NCBI RefSeq assembly: GCF_000296695.1
Contig: NZ_BAFK01000005.1
Location: forward strand, 1-64,000
From: Rheinheimera nanhaiensis E407-8
Lineage (GTDB): Bacteria > Pseudomonadota > Gammaproteobacteria > Enterobacterales > Alteromonadaceae
Length of the DNA stretch: 64,000 nt
Reading direction: 5' to 3'
How positions within the stretch are numbered: position 1 is the stretch's first letter; each line of letters starts with the position of its first letter. The position numbers and the translations under genes were made by a program. This document shows positions 1-8,890 of the stretch, piece after piece. The notes below the pieces were generated by a model. The model worked only from the letters and a program-made list of their open reading frames with translations, had not been told where the DNA came from and did no database searches.

Positions 1-12
1 AATACGCATACG

Positions 13-735
13 TTAACCCCAGCTAATCGGTTGGGTAAATTCGGGCTCTGCTGCTATTAACTTAACTAAACCTTCCATGCTATGGGCGCACAAAGCGCGT
101 TGCCCTGCTTGAGTAACACCTAATGCCGGCGATACCCGGCCTGCCAGGCTGATATTGCCGCATTGGTTATTAGCAAGTGTGCGGGTGCTGCCGGCAATGC
201 GTGCACCAGTTCCCACTGATACGGCATCGTGCTCACTACGGATATGCAGCACTTTTTTAAAATCATTGCGGTAACCACTTAAACGGACGCGGTTAATTAA
301 ATTACCTATTAAGCCAAAGTTAGAAGCGGTAGCGGCCCTTAACATACCTGGCGCATTAAAGGTAACCAGCGGTAAGGGTGTATTATGTTTGGCCGACAAT
401 AACGCAGCCAAGCCACCGCCCAATGAATGACCGGTAACAATGAAATTCTCATTTGTAACTTTTGCTTGTGCAATGGCGAGGCGAAGAGCGTCACGTGCAG
501 GACGATATTGGGTCGGCATAGACCCGGAAAAAATTGCAATATCGTTGGGGATATCGTAGCGAACATCATCCGTGCCGCGCACAGCAAAGATAGCTGTATC
601 GCCTTTTTTAAACAATGCAGCGTAAAAACCATGCGAAATTCGGTTATATTCTTCGATTAACCGCAAATCAAGTACTGAAGGGGCAATTTCATAAACAGCG
701 CTACAACATTTTGCTAAATCTAGTACCGAGGCCAT
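13..735 (-). CDS. Lipase family alpha/beta hydrolase (class 3-like)
   Basis: A 240-residue protein with the nucleophile elbow GHSLGGG (Ser104). Asp170 in the SEHDAVS segment and His218 in CAHSM sit where the other triad residues are expected. The order and spacing match the class 3 lipase/Mbeg1-like fold, which hydrolyses acylglycerols or other esters. No signal peptide or membrane segment is visible, so it is probably cytoplasmic or leaves by a non-Sec route. The ATG is preceded by AAGGAA at good spacing. It lies downstream of phoR on the same strand, separated by about 190 bases that contain a plausible promoter of its own. The substrate is unknown. Confidence 0.78.
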   Translation of the reverse strand: MASVLDLAKCCSAVYEIAPSVLDLRLIEEYNRISHGFYAALFKKGDTAIFAVRGTDDVRYDIPNDIAIFSGSMPTQYRPARDALRLAIAQAKVTNENFIVTGHSLGGGLAALLSAKHNTPLPLVTFNAPGMLRAATASNFGLIGNLINRVRLSGYRNDFKKVLHIRSEHDAVSVGTGARIAGSTRTLANNQCGNISLAGRVSPALGVTQAGQRALCAHSMEGLVKLIAAEPEFTQPISWG

Positions 736-765
736 TACTATTCCTTGTAAGGTGAAATTTAGCGA

Positions 766-794
766 ATGGTATTTTTCTTTGGTTTTGTTGTCAA
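766..794 (-). promoter_or_regulatory. Candidate sigma-70 promoter of the lipase gene
   Basis: On the minus strand a perfect TTGACA (789-794) is followed after 17 bases by TACCAT (766-771, 4 of 6 matches to TATAAT). It lies about 30 bases before the lipase start. Found by eye only. Confidence 0.4.
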
Positions 795-925
795 TTTATT
801 AATTTATTGTATTAAAAAATGAGGCGTTGTTTGTGGGGTACTATAAGGCGATTATCAGGATTTGCTCTTTATCGTTTGCCTGTGCGCTGCCTGCGAAACA
901 GCAGCTTAGCAGAAGTAATGTTAGC

Positions 926-2251
926 TTAGAGCGGGCGTGAACGTTTTTTTGTATTACCCAGCACCAACTCTGGCGGTAGGGTAAAGGAAAAACTGCTGCC
1001 TTTGCCCGGCTCGCTAAAGATCATTAAGCGGCTGTTATGCCGTGACAATACGTGTTTAACAATAGCCAGACCCAAACCAGTGCCGCCGGTATTGCGGGCG
1101 CGGGCTTCATCTACCCGGTAAAACCGCTCGGTTAAGCGTTTAACATGTTGCGGCGCTATACCGGGGCCATTGTCGTTTACCGAGAACACGGCTTTTACGT
1201 GCTGGCGCTGCCAGCTCACCTGAATATAGCCGCCCTCCTGAGTGTATTTAATGGCGTTAATCACCAGGTTAGAAAAGGCGCTGCGTAGCTCTTCGGTGAC
1301 ACCGGTCACTTTTAGCGTTGGGTCAATATCAAAGACCAACGTATGCTGCTTATCGCGGTTGACGGTTTGCGCTTCCTGCTCCAGCTGCAATAACATGGCA
1401 GGTACGTCTACTTCGGCGTCAAACTGTACCCGGGCCGAAGCTTCAATGCGCGATAAGGTCAGTAGCTGCTGCACTAAAGCATCCATGCGTTTGGTTTGGT
1501 CCAGCATCACGTTATGCGCCTTTTTCCACATGGCTTTATCCGGCAGATGTTCATCATCCATCACTTCCAGATAACCTTGCAGCACAGTAAGCGGTGTGCG
1601 TAGTTCGTGCGATACGTTAGCGACAAAGTCTTTGCGGATTTGCTCCAGTTGCTTTAGCTGGGTAATGTCGCGCACAATGAGTAAATATTGCTCAACACCG
1701 TACGGCATAATGTTAAATTCGAGCGTCAGGGCATCATTCACCGGCGAGGTTAGCTCTAGTGGCTGGTCGAATTTTGCTGCCTTTAAATACTGCAGAAAGT
1801 CAGGGTGGCGAATAAGATTGTCCAAACGCTGGCCTTCATCGGCCGGCCAATGCAACCCCACTAATATTTGCGCCAGCTGATTACACCAGATAATGCTCCA
1901 GTCATCGCGCAGTACCACCACGGCTTCCGGTAATGCTTCGGCACCGTCACGAAAACGGCGTACGACGTTGCGAAGCTCACGTCTTTTGCGACGATCGCGC
2001 CGCTGCAGGTAATAAATCCCCTCGAATAAATGCCCCCAAAGCCCTTCACTAATAGGTGGTGATAGTTTGCGGTCACGCCACAGCCATTTATCCATTAAAA
2101 ACAAATGATGGTAATGCCACAGCAGCAGCGCTACGGTAAAAATCAGCAGCGCCAGCAGCAGGCTGTTGGAAATAAGGCCAACCAGTGCAATAAAACAATA
2201 AAAAAGGAACAGCTTGGTGTACACCTTCCTTTTCGACAGCAGTTGGCGCAT
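926..2251 (-). CDS. phoR: Phosphate regulon sensor histidine kinase PhoR
   Basis: A 441-residue membrane kinase that phosphorylates PhoB when phosphate is scarce. Two adjacent hydrophobic segments (about residues 14-32 and 33-50) form the short N-terminal anchor typical of PhoR, without a large periplasmic sensor. A basic linker and a PAS domain (about 100-200) follow, then the dimerisation H-box VSHELRTP with phospho-acceptor His215. The ATPase domain shows the N-box (NLVINAIKYT), DNGPGI and GTGLGLAIVKH. It lies 17 bases after phoB in the same orientation, so phoB-phoR form one operon. Known PhoR is held inactive by the Pst transporter with PhoU, both encoded further along this window. Confidence 0.95.
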   Translation of the reverse strand: MRQLLSKRKVYTKLFLFYCFIALVGLISNSLLLALLIFTVALLLWHYHHLFLMDKWLWRDRKLSPPISEGLWGHLFEGIYYLQRRDRRKRRELRNVVRRFRDGAEALPEAVVVLRDDWSIIWCNQLAQILVGLHWPADEGQRLDNLIRHPDFLQYLKAAKFDQPLELTSPVNDALTLEFNIMPYGVEQYLLIVRDITQLKQLEQIRKDFVANVSHELRTPLTVLQGYLEVMDDEHLPDKAMWKKAHNVMLDQTKRMDALVQQLLTLSRIEASARVQFDAEVDVPAMLLQLEQEAQTVNRDKQHTLVFDIDPTLKVTGVTEELRSAFSNLVINAIKYTQEGGYIQVSWQRQHVKAVFSVNDNGPGIAPQHVKRLTERFYRVDEARARNTGGTGLGLAIVKHVLSRHNSRLMIFSEPGKGSSFSFTLPPELVLGNTKKRSRPL

Positions 2252-2268
2252 AGCGGCAGTGGTTACCT

Positions 2269-2955
2269 TTATTTGGCAGAGAAGCGGTAGCCAGAGCCCC
2301 GCACGGTTTGCACTAATCTATCATGGCCGGCGATAGAAATCGCCTTACGTAAGCGGCGGATATGTACATCGACAGTGCGGTCTTCCACATAGACATTGGT
2401 GCCCCAGACATGGTCCAGCAGCTGTTCACGGCTGTACACCCGCTCCGGGTGGGTCATAAAAAAGTGTAACAAGCGAAACTCGGTTGGGCCCATATCCAGT
2501 GGCGTATCCTGCGCCATCACCCGGTGTGACACCGGATCCAGTTTTAAGCCCTGCACTTCTATCACTTCATCCAGGCTGGTCGGTGCCACACGGCGGATCA
2601 CCGCTTTAATGCGTGCCATCAGCTCCTTGGGTGAGAAGGGTTTGGTCACGTAGTCGTCAGCGCCTACTTCCAGGCCGCGTACTTTATCTTCTTCCTCGCC
2701 ACGGGCGGTGATCATAATGATGGGAATGGTGCGGGTCAGCTCGTGTTGCTTCATTTTTTTTGCGATCTGAATGCCGCTGCCACCGGGCAGCATCCAGTCT
2801 AACAGCACTAAATCAGGGTAAGGCTCCACCAGCGCATTAATGGCAGAGTCAAAGTCCTCTGCGGTCGCGGCCTGATAGCCATTTTGCTCCAGCACAAAAC
2901 ACAACATATCGCGGATTGGGGCTTCATCTTCCACCACCAGGATCTTTCTTGCCAT
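2269..2955 (-). CDS. phoB: Phosphate regulon response regulator PhoB
   Basis: An OmpR-family response regulator of 228 residues. The receiver domain has the acidic pocket VVEDE, phospho-acceptor Asp53 (LLDWMLP) and Lys in VTKPF. The C-terminal winged helix ends in the PhoB-typical [11 protein letters not shown] and VRGSGYRF. The frame stays open for four more codons from a GTG at 2967. I chose the ATG at 2955 because it gives the standard [11 protein letters not shown] start and has GGTGG at a usable distance. PhoB activates genes through 11-bp direct repeats (Pho boxes). Such repeats lie before this gene and before several other genes in this window, so autoregulation is likely. Confidence 0.95.
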   Translation of the reverse strand: MARKILVVEDEAPIRDMLCFVLEQNGYQAATAEDFDSAINALVEPYPDLVLLDWMLPGGSGIQIAKKMKQHELTRTIPIIMITARGEEEDKVRGLEVGADDYVTKPFSPKELMARIKAVIRRVAPTSLDEVIEVQGLKLDPVSHRVMAQDTPLDMGPTEFRLLHFFMTHPERVYSREQLLDHVWGTNVYVEDRTVDVHIRRLRKAISIAGHDRLVQTVRGSGYRFSAK

Positions 2956-3033
2956 AGGGTCCACCACACTTTGGTTACCGGCTTGCTGCCGGGCTGTTGT
3001 AACTCGTTATGCCGCATAGTATTGCTGCAGTTT

Positions 3034-3051
3034 ATGACATTTTTATGAAAA
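3034..3051 (-). promoter_or_regulatory. Candidate Pho box before phoB
   Basis: The minus strand reads TTTTCATAAAAATGTCAT, which matches 14 of 18 positions of the Pho box consensus CTGTCATAAATCTGTCAT with two half-sites 11 bp apart. It lies about 80 bases before the phoB ATG, facing phoB. Confidence 0.6.
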
Positions 3052-3144
3052 CTAAAGGTTAATCCGCGTTGCGTGTAAGCACTTTGCCACGCCACCTTGC
3101 AAGTTCACACAAAAAACAAAATAACAACATTTATGCAACGCATA

Positions 3145-3177
3145 TAAAGTGACAGCAAGATGAATTTTTTTTGACAG
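3145..3177 (-). promoter_or_regulatory. Candidate distal PhoB half-sites
   Basis: On the minus strand CTGTCA occurs at 3172-3177 and 3150-3155, exactly 22 bp apart, with a weak middle half-site (AATTCAT) in phase. The first 18 bases match the Pho box at about 13 positions. They face phoB but lie about 200 bases from it, so they could be an auxiliary site or chance. Confidence 0.35.
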
Positions 3178-3215
3178 TCGAAGGTGAAAACCGCACTAAA
3201 CAAGGCGCGGCCACA

Positions 3216-3259
3216 GCGTCACATTAGCGACGCATTAGTGTAATAAAAGCGTCACTTCG
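3216..3259 (+). promoter_or_regulatory. Four 11-bp direct repeats, probable PhoB array before the lipoprotein gene
   Basis: Four consecutive 11-mers read GCGTCACATTA, GCGACGCATTA, GTGTAATAAAA and GCGTCACTTCG. The period and the pattern (GTCA followed by an A/T-rich tail) match tandem PhoB half-sites, though the first bases differ from CTGTCA. The array ends 62 bases before the lipoprotein ATG, the usual place for a PhoB-activated promoter. Confidence 0.5.
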
Positions 3260-3321
3260 TTTGTGTAGGGTGCCAGCAACTTTTTTGGCAACACCCAAAA
3301 TAACACAACGGAGAAAAGGTA

Positions 3322-6003
3322 ATGGCTTTAGGCAAACTGATTAAACTGAGCGCTATCGCATCAGCACTTATGCTGGCTGGTTGTGGCGGCGACTTAGTGG
3401 TTAACGCAGGCGGCAATGATTCAGGTGGTAACAATGGTGGCGGTAACCCACCGCCGGCAACCAGTGATTGCCCAGCCTTTGCTACTGAAGGTCAAAGCCT
3501 GGCGGGCGTAAACAAAACGGTGTGCGAAATTAGCGGCACTATTACCAGCGACACCCGTTTAACAGCAGATATCGCCTGGTCTTTAAGCGGCAAAGTTACC
3601 GTAGGTAATGACAATGCCAACAGCGCTACGCTGACCATTGAACCCGGTACCACCGTATTTGGTAAAAGTGGCGCCGACTATCTGGTAGTTGCCCGCGGCT
3701 CGAAAATTCAGGCAGTGGGCACTGCAAACGCGCCCATTATCATGACATCAGTAAACGATATGCTGGGCCTGTCAGATGACGAGTCCACCGCAGAATGGGG
3801 CGGCTTGGTGTTGTTGGGTAATGCCCCTACCACCAAATGTGATCAGGCGAATCTGGAAAATTGCCAGGTAGAGGCTGAAGGTGAAGCCGGCCCTTACGGC
3901 GGTGCCGATCCTGACGATGACAGCGGTGCTCTGCGTTATGTGCAGGTACGTTATGCCGGTTTTGAAGTACTGCCGGATAACGAATTAAACGGCATTACCT
4001 TTGCCGGTGTTGGTCGCGGCACCGAAGTGGAATATATTCAGGTGCATAACAACTTGGATGACGGTGTGGAATTCTTCGGCGGTACAGTCGATGCCAAATA
4101 CGTGGTGCTAACCGGCAACCGTGATGATTCCTTAGATTGGGCTGACGGGTGGCAAGGTCGTATGCAGCATGTGCTTATTCGCCACAACCCGAACGACACT
4201 AAAGCCAACCGCGGTATTGAAGCAGATAACCAGTCAGATAACTTTACCGCCGAGCCAGTATCTAAACCGCGTATCGCCAATATGACCATTATTGGCAATA
4301 ACTTTGATGGCGAAGATGACTCAGAAGGCATTTTGCTGCGTGCAGGTACTGCAGGTGAGTTGTATAACGTTATTGTTACTGGCCCGGCGGGTATGGGCGA
4401 GTGCTTTGAGATTAACTCTGATGAGTCAGTCGCCAATGCGCAAAACAGCGAAATTATTTTCCGCAACTCAATTATCGACTGTACTGAACCGTTTAAAAAC
4501 TCTGTAGATAGCAATGGCAACGTCACGCTGGATGCTGAAGCCTGGTTCCGCGCACAGCCGGGTAACATTGTTGGCGATGCGTTATTAGGTGGCTATATCC
4601 CAGCCCCTAACTCACCAGCGCTTGGCAATGGCTATAACGTAGCAAACAATGTTGATCCCTGGTTTGATAACGTAGATTACATTGGCGCTTTTGACGGCGA
4701 AACCGACTGGACCCTGGGCTGGACTGTTGGTATTCACCCGGAAGATGACTTAGCCGCTTGCCCGGCTGGCACCACTGAAGTAAACAGCCTGTCTGGCCGG
4801 TTAAACTGTCAGTTATCCGGTGACATTACCTCTAACATCACGCTGGCAGCTGGTGCTGACTATGTGCTGAGCGGCCGGGTGCGTGTTGGTATAGATAATA
4901 CCACTGCCGCTACCTTAACTATTCAGCCTGGCGTACGCATTTATGGTAAATCCGGTGCCGACTTTCTGGTAATTACCCGCGGCTCAAAAATTGATGCCAA
5001 CGGTACTGCGGCCAACCCTATTGTGATGACCTCAGTACAAGACATCATAGGCTCACCGACTGCAGCCGGCCAATGGGGCGGCTTGGTATTACTGGGTAAG
5101 GCGCCAAGCACCAAGTGTGACCAGGCTGACTTAGCCAGCTGTGAAATTCAGGCTGAAGGCGAAGCCGGCCCCTACGGTGGTGCCGATTGGGCAGACAACA
5201 GCGGCCGCTTAAACTATGTGGTAGTAAAACATGCCGGCTTTGAAGTTATCCCGGATAACGAGTTAAACGGTATTACCTTTGCCGGTGTTGGCTCTGGCAC
5301 TCAGTGCAGCAACATTCAGGTGCATCAGAACGTTGATGATGGTGTTGAGTTTTTCGGTGGCGCGGTTAACTGTAAGAACGTGGTACTGACCGCTAACGGT
5401 GATGACTCGGTAGACTGGGCTGACGGCTATCGCGGTAAGCTGCAATTTGTATTGGTAAAACACGCTGCCGATGACGCTAAAGCTAACCGCGGTATTGAAG
5501 CCGATAACCAGGCAGACAACCTGACTGCGACTCCGGTATCTAACCCTATCGTTGCCAACATGACCATTATCGGTAACAACTTCGATGGCGATGATGACTC
5601 AGAAGGCGTGCTGCTGCGTGCCGGTACTAACGCCAAGTTGCATAACTTTGTTATCACTGGCCCGGCCGGTATGGGCGAATGTTTAGAGTTGGCATCCACA
5701 GAAACGAAAGCCTTTGCTATCGATGGCTCATTAGAAATGACGCACTCGGTTATCGCTTGTGCTGAGCCATTCACCGGTGATTTGGGTAACGGCACCAGCA
5801 CAGAGCAGTGGTTCCTTGGCCAGACCGGCAACAGCGTAGCGGCTAACCAGGCTGCGGTGCTGGATGGTATCTTCACTATCGACGCCACTGCACCTAAAGA
5901 TATGACCGCAGTAGACAGCTTCTTTGAAGCCGTCGACTTCATCGGTGCGGTTGAAGCAGCAAATGACTGGACTGCTGGCTGGACGGTTGGCTTAGACGAC
6001 TAA
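3322..6003 (+). CDS. Large outer-membrane lipoprotein with two tandem beta-helix-like units
   Basis: An 893-residue lipoprotein: a signal peptide ends at LAGC with the lipidated Cys21, followed by a Gly/Asn/Pro-rich linker to about residue 48. The rest consists of two homologous units of roughly 415-430 residues starting at Cys50 and Cys480. Both repeat the same landmarks in order: GKSGAD, GSKI, WGGLVLLG, EGEAGPYGGAD, DNELNGITFAGVG, DDGVEFFGG, NRGIEADNQ and ITGPAGMGEC. This points to internal duplication. The short repeating strands resemble a right-handed parallel beta-helix, but no catalytic motif is recognised. It has AAGG-type translation signals, a PhoB-like array upstream and a TonB-dependent receptor downstream, so it is probably a surface partner of that receptor in phosphate starvation. 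The ligand is unknown. Confidence 0.75.
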   Translation: MALGKLIKLSAIASALMLAGCGGDLVVNAGGNDSGGNNGGGNPPPATSDCPAFATEGQSLAGVNKTVCEISGTITSDTRLTADIAWSLSGKVTVGNDNANSATLTIEPGTTVFGKSGADYLVVARGSKIQAVGTANAPIIMTSVNDMLGLSDDESTAEWGGLVLLGNAPTTKCDQANLENCQVEAEGEAGPYGGADPDDDSGALRYVQVRYAGFEVLPDNELNGITFAGVGRGTEVEYIQVHNNLDDGVEFFGGTVDAKYVVLTGNRDDSLDWADGWQGRMQHVLIRHNPNDTKANRGIEADNQSDNFTAEPVSKPRIANMTIIGNNFDGEDDSEGILLRAGTAGELYNVIVTGPAGMGECFEINSDESVANAQNSEIIFRNSIIDCTEPFKNSVDSNGNVTLDAEAWFRAQPGNIVGDALLGGYIPAPNSPALGNGYNVANNVDPWFDNVDYIGAFDGETDWTLGWTVGIHPEDDLAACPAGTTEVNSLSGRLNCQLSGDITSNITLAAGADYVLSGRVRVGIDNTTAATLTIQPGVRIYGKSGADFLVITRGSKIDANGTAANPIVMTSVQDIIGSPTAAGQWGGLVLLGKAPSTKCDQADLASCEIQAEGEAGPYGGADWADNSGRLNYVVVKHAGFEVIPDNELNGITFAGVGSGTQCSNIQVHQNVDDGVEFFGGAVNCKNVVLTANGDDSVDWADGYRGKLQFVLVKHAADDAKANRGIEADNQADNLTATPVSNPIVANMTIIGNNFDGDDDSEGVLLRAGTNAKLHNFVITGPAGMGECLELASTETKAFAIDGSLEMTHSVIACAEPFTGDLGNGTSTEQWFLGQTGNSVAANQAAVLDGIFTIDATAPKDMTAVDSFFEAVDFIGAVEAANDWTAGWTVGLDD

Positions 6004-6012
6004 CAGCAATAA

Positions 6013-6046
6013 ACACTGCCGGGTTTTGCCTGGCAGTGTTTTTTTA
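6013..6046 (+). terminator. Rho-independent terminator after the lipoprotein gene
   Basis: The 8-bp stem ACACTGCC/GGCAGTGT is followed by a run of T. It lies just after the lipoprotein stop, so the downstream receptor is expressed either by partial read-through or from its own promoter. Confidence 0.8.
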
Positions 6047-6124
6047 TTCCACTGCATTGCACCGACAAGGTTTTTGTTTGTGCAGGCACGTTGTAACCCT
6101 AAACGCTGATAGGACAAAGTTCAG

Positions 6125-8785
6125 ATGAGCAGCATGCAAAAGTTTAATTTCAGTCGTGTTGGCCGCAGTGTGCTGCTGGCGCTAAGCACAGCAACCGCCC
6201 TGGTTTCATTAAACGCCCTGGCGCAAGATAACCAGACGCAACCGGCAACTGCTGAAGAAGATGTTGAACGTATTTCTGTTTCCGGTCGCCTGATGAGCTC
6301 AGCCGCCTCTGCGGCCGCAGAGCGGCGCGAGCAACCGTACGTCGCCGAATTATTAGGTATGGAGCAAATCTCCCGCGCCGGCGATAGCAACGCTGCTACT
6401 GCGCTGCGTCGGGTAACCGGTTTAACGCTGGTAAAAGACAAGTTTATTTATGTACGGGGTTTGGGCGAGCGTTACTCCAGCACCCTGCTAAATGGCGCTC
6501 AGGTGCCAAGCCCGGACCCAACGCGTAACGTGATACCGCTGGATATGTTCCCGGCCGGCATCATTGAAAGCCTGGTGGTGCAAAAAGCCTACTCACCTGA
6601 GCTGCCGGCCGCCTTTGGCGGTGGTAATGTTAATATCCGCACCACAGCGATTCCGCTGCAAACCACCTTTAGCACCTCTGTTGGCACTGGCTACAACAGC
6701 CTGAACAGTAACGATGGCTTTAGTTATGCCGGCGGCAGTGATGACTGGCGTGGCAAAGATGATGGCTTGCGTGGTATATCGCCGGCCTTGTCTGCGGCAC
6801 AAGCCCAATATGGCACCCTGACTCCGGTGAATATTGCCGAAGCCTTAGGCGGTATTAATGCCACTAACCTGGCTCAGGCTGAAACCATAGTGCGTGAGCT
6901 TGGCACTGCGTTCAACCGCGATATTGATGTAAAGCCTACCAGCGTAAAGCCTGATTTTGATGGCAGCGTGTCTTTGGGCTCGCGTTTTGATTTGGCGAAA
7001 AACGTGGTATTTGGCGTCATGAGTGGTGTCAGTTATGACCGCGCGACGCAAAATATTGAAGAGCAGGAACGTTATTACTCGGTATCGGGTGATAATTTGC
7101 TACCGCTAAACCGTTATGACGACATTAAAGGCACCGAGCATCAGGTTAAGCTGTCTGGCATGCTGAACTTTGGTTTAGAGCTGGGGGTAGACCACCGGCT
7201 GGAGACTGCCACTATTTATCTGCGCGATACCAAAGATGAGATAAAAATTAAGAACGGTGACAGTATCGAAACCATCAACGAGGCTAACCGTTCTAACACC
7301 GATACCAGCATTTTATATGAAGAGCGCAGCATGCTAAGCAACCAGCTGCGTGGCCGGCATAACTTCCCGTACCTGATGGACTTAGCGGTTGACTGGCAGT
7401 ATACCGACGCCAAAGCGCGCCGCTATGCCCCGGGCGAGGTAGAATATCGCCGCTTAAATGAAACCCAGGCCGATGGCTCAGTGTTTTCGTTTTTGCGCCG
7501 TAACCAAAACGCAGTCAATTACAGTTTTGGTGATATGAAAGATAACACTGAAAACTTCAGTTGGAATGCTAAGCTCCCACTGACTCTGGGCAAAGCGGAA
7601 ATGACATTCAGCGGCGGTTACAGTTATTTTGAACGCAGCCGCAACGCCCAAACCGATCGCTTTAACTTTGATACCGTAGGGTATAGCTTGCAGCAGCTCT
7701 CTGGCAGCTTCTCTGAGATATTCTCTGACGACAACATTTTAAACCCGGATAACGGCTTTAAAATTTCTAACGTGACAACACAGGCCGACGATTACCTGGC
7801 CGCGCAAATGATCGATGCCGGTTATGGTGCGCTCGAGCTGAACTACGATTATAAGTTCCGCCTAAATCTGGGTGTGCGCTATGAAGATTTTAAGCAAATT
7901 TCGCTGCCGATTGGGGCGGATGGCGATATCAGCGGCAACCTGACCGATTCGGTGCTGTTAGAAGATGGCTTCTACCCGGCGCTGTCGCTGACCTGGTTTA
8001 TCAATGACGATTTACAGGCACGTTTTGGTTACAGTAAAACCGTAGTGCGGCCGGATTTACGCGAAGTAACACCGGTGCTGTATGTTGACCCATTGACCGA
8101 CTTTAAAGTAACCGGTTTTGCCGGCCTGAAAAGTACCGACATCAACAGTGCTGATGTGCGGTTAGAGTGGTACTTTGATACCAGTAACTACAGTATTGGC
8201 CTGTTCTATAAAGACTTAGACAACCCGATTGAAGCAATCGAGTTATCAGGTTCTGATGGCAACCTGCTGATGTCGTTCCGTAACGCGCAAAGCGGCGAAG
8301 TGTATGGCGCTGAAGCTGAGTTTTTACAACAGTTAGACATGTTTGGCGGCGACGCAGGACAATGGCTGAATAACTTCTTCGTTGCCGGTAACCTGACCGT
8401 CAGTGAGTCTGAAATTACCATTCAGCCGTTCCCGGGCGCTGATTTAACCAATCTTAAACGTGGTTTAAGCGGCCACTCTAAGTACGTGGCTAACCTGCAG
8501 TTGGGCTTTGACTCAGACAACAACCAGCACAATGCTACCCTGACCTACAACGTGTTTGGTAAACGGATTGCGTTTGCCGGCGTAAACGACAAAGACGACG
8601 CCTTCGAGCAACCGTTTAACTCGCTAGACTTCACCTACAGCTATACCCCCACCGAGAGCATGACGGTGAAACTGGGGCTAAAAAACCTGCTGGATGAAGA
8701 CGTAGAAATTTTGCAACAAGGCGAAATTCTGCAAAAACGTGTTGAAGGCCAAAGCTATAGCTTAAGTTTCTCGTATAAATACTAA
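6125..8785 (+). CDS. TonB-dependent receptor, probably phosphate-starvation linked
   Basis: An 886-residue outer-membrane receptor that would import a large substrate with energy from TonB-ExbBD. A signal peptide ends near ALAQ (about residue 34). A possible TonB-box-like segment (VERISVSG) follows, then a plug domain with ATALRRVTGLTL, KFIYVRGLGERYSSTLLNG and a GGGNVNIRT end. The remainder is beta-barrel with alternating aromatic strands and a terminal aromatic residue (SFSYKY). It follows the duplicated lipoprotein by about 120 bases, with a terminator between. The pairing with a surface lipoprotein beside phoBR suggests uptake of a phosphorus-containing compound, but the substrate cannot be read from the sequence. 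I saw no good Pho box directly before this gene. Confidence 0.85.
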   Translation: MSSMQKFNFSRVGRSVLLALSTATALVSLNALAQDNQTQPATAEEDVERISVSGRLMSSAASAAAERREQPYVAELLGMEQISRAGDSNAATALRRVTGLTLVKDKFIYVRGLGERYSSTLLNGAQVPSPDPTRNVIPLDMFPAGIIESLVVQKAYSPELPAAFGGGNVNIRTTAIPLQTTFSTSVGTGYNSLNSNDGFSYAGGSDDWRGKDDGLRGISPALSAAQAQYGTLTPVNIAEALGGINATNLAQAETIVRELGTAFNRDIDVKPTSVKPDFDGSVSLGSRFDLAKNVVFGVMSGVSYDRATQNIEEQERYYSVSGDNLLPLNRYDDIKGTEHQVKLSGMLNFGLELGVDHRLETATIYLRDTKDEIKIKNGDSIETINEANRSNTDTSILYEERSMLSNQLRGRHNFPYLMDLAVDWQYTDAKARRYAPGEVEYRRLNETQADGSVFSFLRRNQNAVNYSFGDMKDNTENFSWNAKLPLTLGKAEMTFSGGYSYFERSRNAQTDRFNFDTVGYSLQQLSGSFSEIFSDDNILNPDNGFKISNVTTQADDYLAAQMIDAGYGALELNYDYKFRLNLGVRYEDFKQISLPIGADGDISGNLTDSVLLEDGFYPALSLTWFINDDLQARFGYSKTVVRPDLREVTPVLYVDPLTDFKVTGFAGLKSTDINSADVRLEWYFDTSNYSIGLFYKDLDNPIEAIELSGSDGNLLMSFRNAQSGEVYGAEAEFLQQLDMFGGDAGQWLNNFFVAGNLTVSESEITIQPFPGADLTNLKRGLSGHSKYVANLQLGFDSDNNQHNATLTYNVFGKRIAFAGVNDKDDAFEQPFNSLDFTYSYTPTESMTVKLGLKNLLDEDVEILQQGEILQKRVEGQSYSLSFSYKY

Positions 8786-8788
8786 CGT

Positions 8789-8814
8789 AAAAGGCCCCGT
8801 AAGGGGCCTTTTTA
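8789..8814. terminator. Bidirectional terminator between the receptor and ompW
   Basis: The stem AAGGCCCC/GGGGCCTT is flanked by A on the left and T on the right. It can end the receptor transcript on the plus strand and, less strongly, the ompW transcript on the minus strand. Confidence 0.85.
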
Positions 8815-8890
8815 TTCAAACTATAATCCAGGCTTGACTCACTTCAGCTTCATCGTTACATCTGGTTAGATAAGCCCATTCAATACGATG

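Noticed and set aside
6046-6124. Pho box directly before the TonB receptor at 6125
   Set aside because: I looked for 11-bp GTCA repeats here and found none of useful quality; phosphate control of the receptor would have to come from the lipoprotein promoter by read-through.
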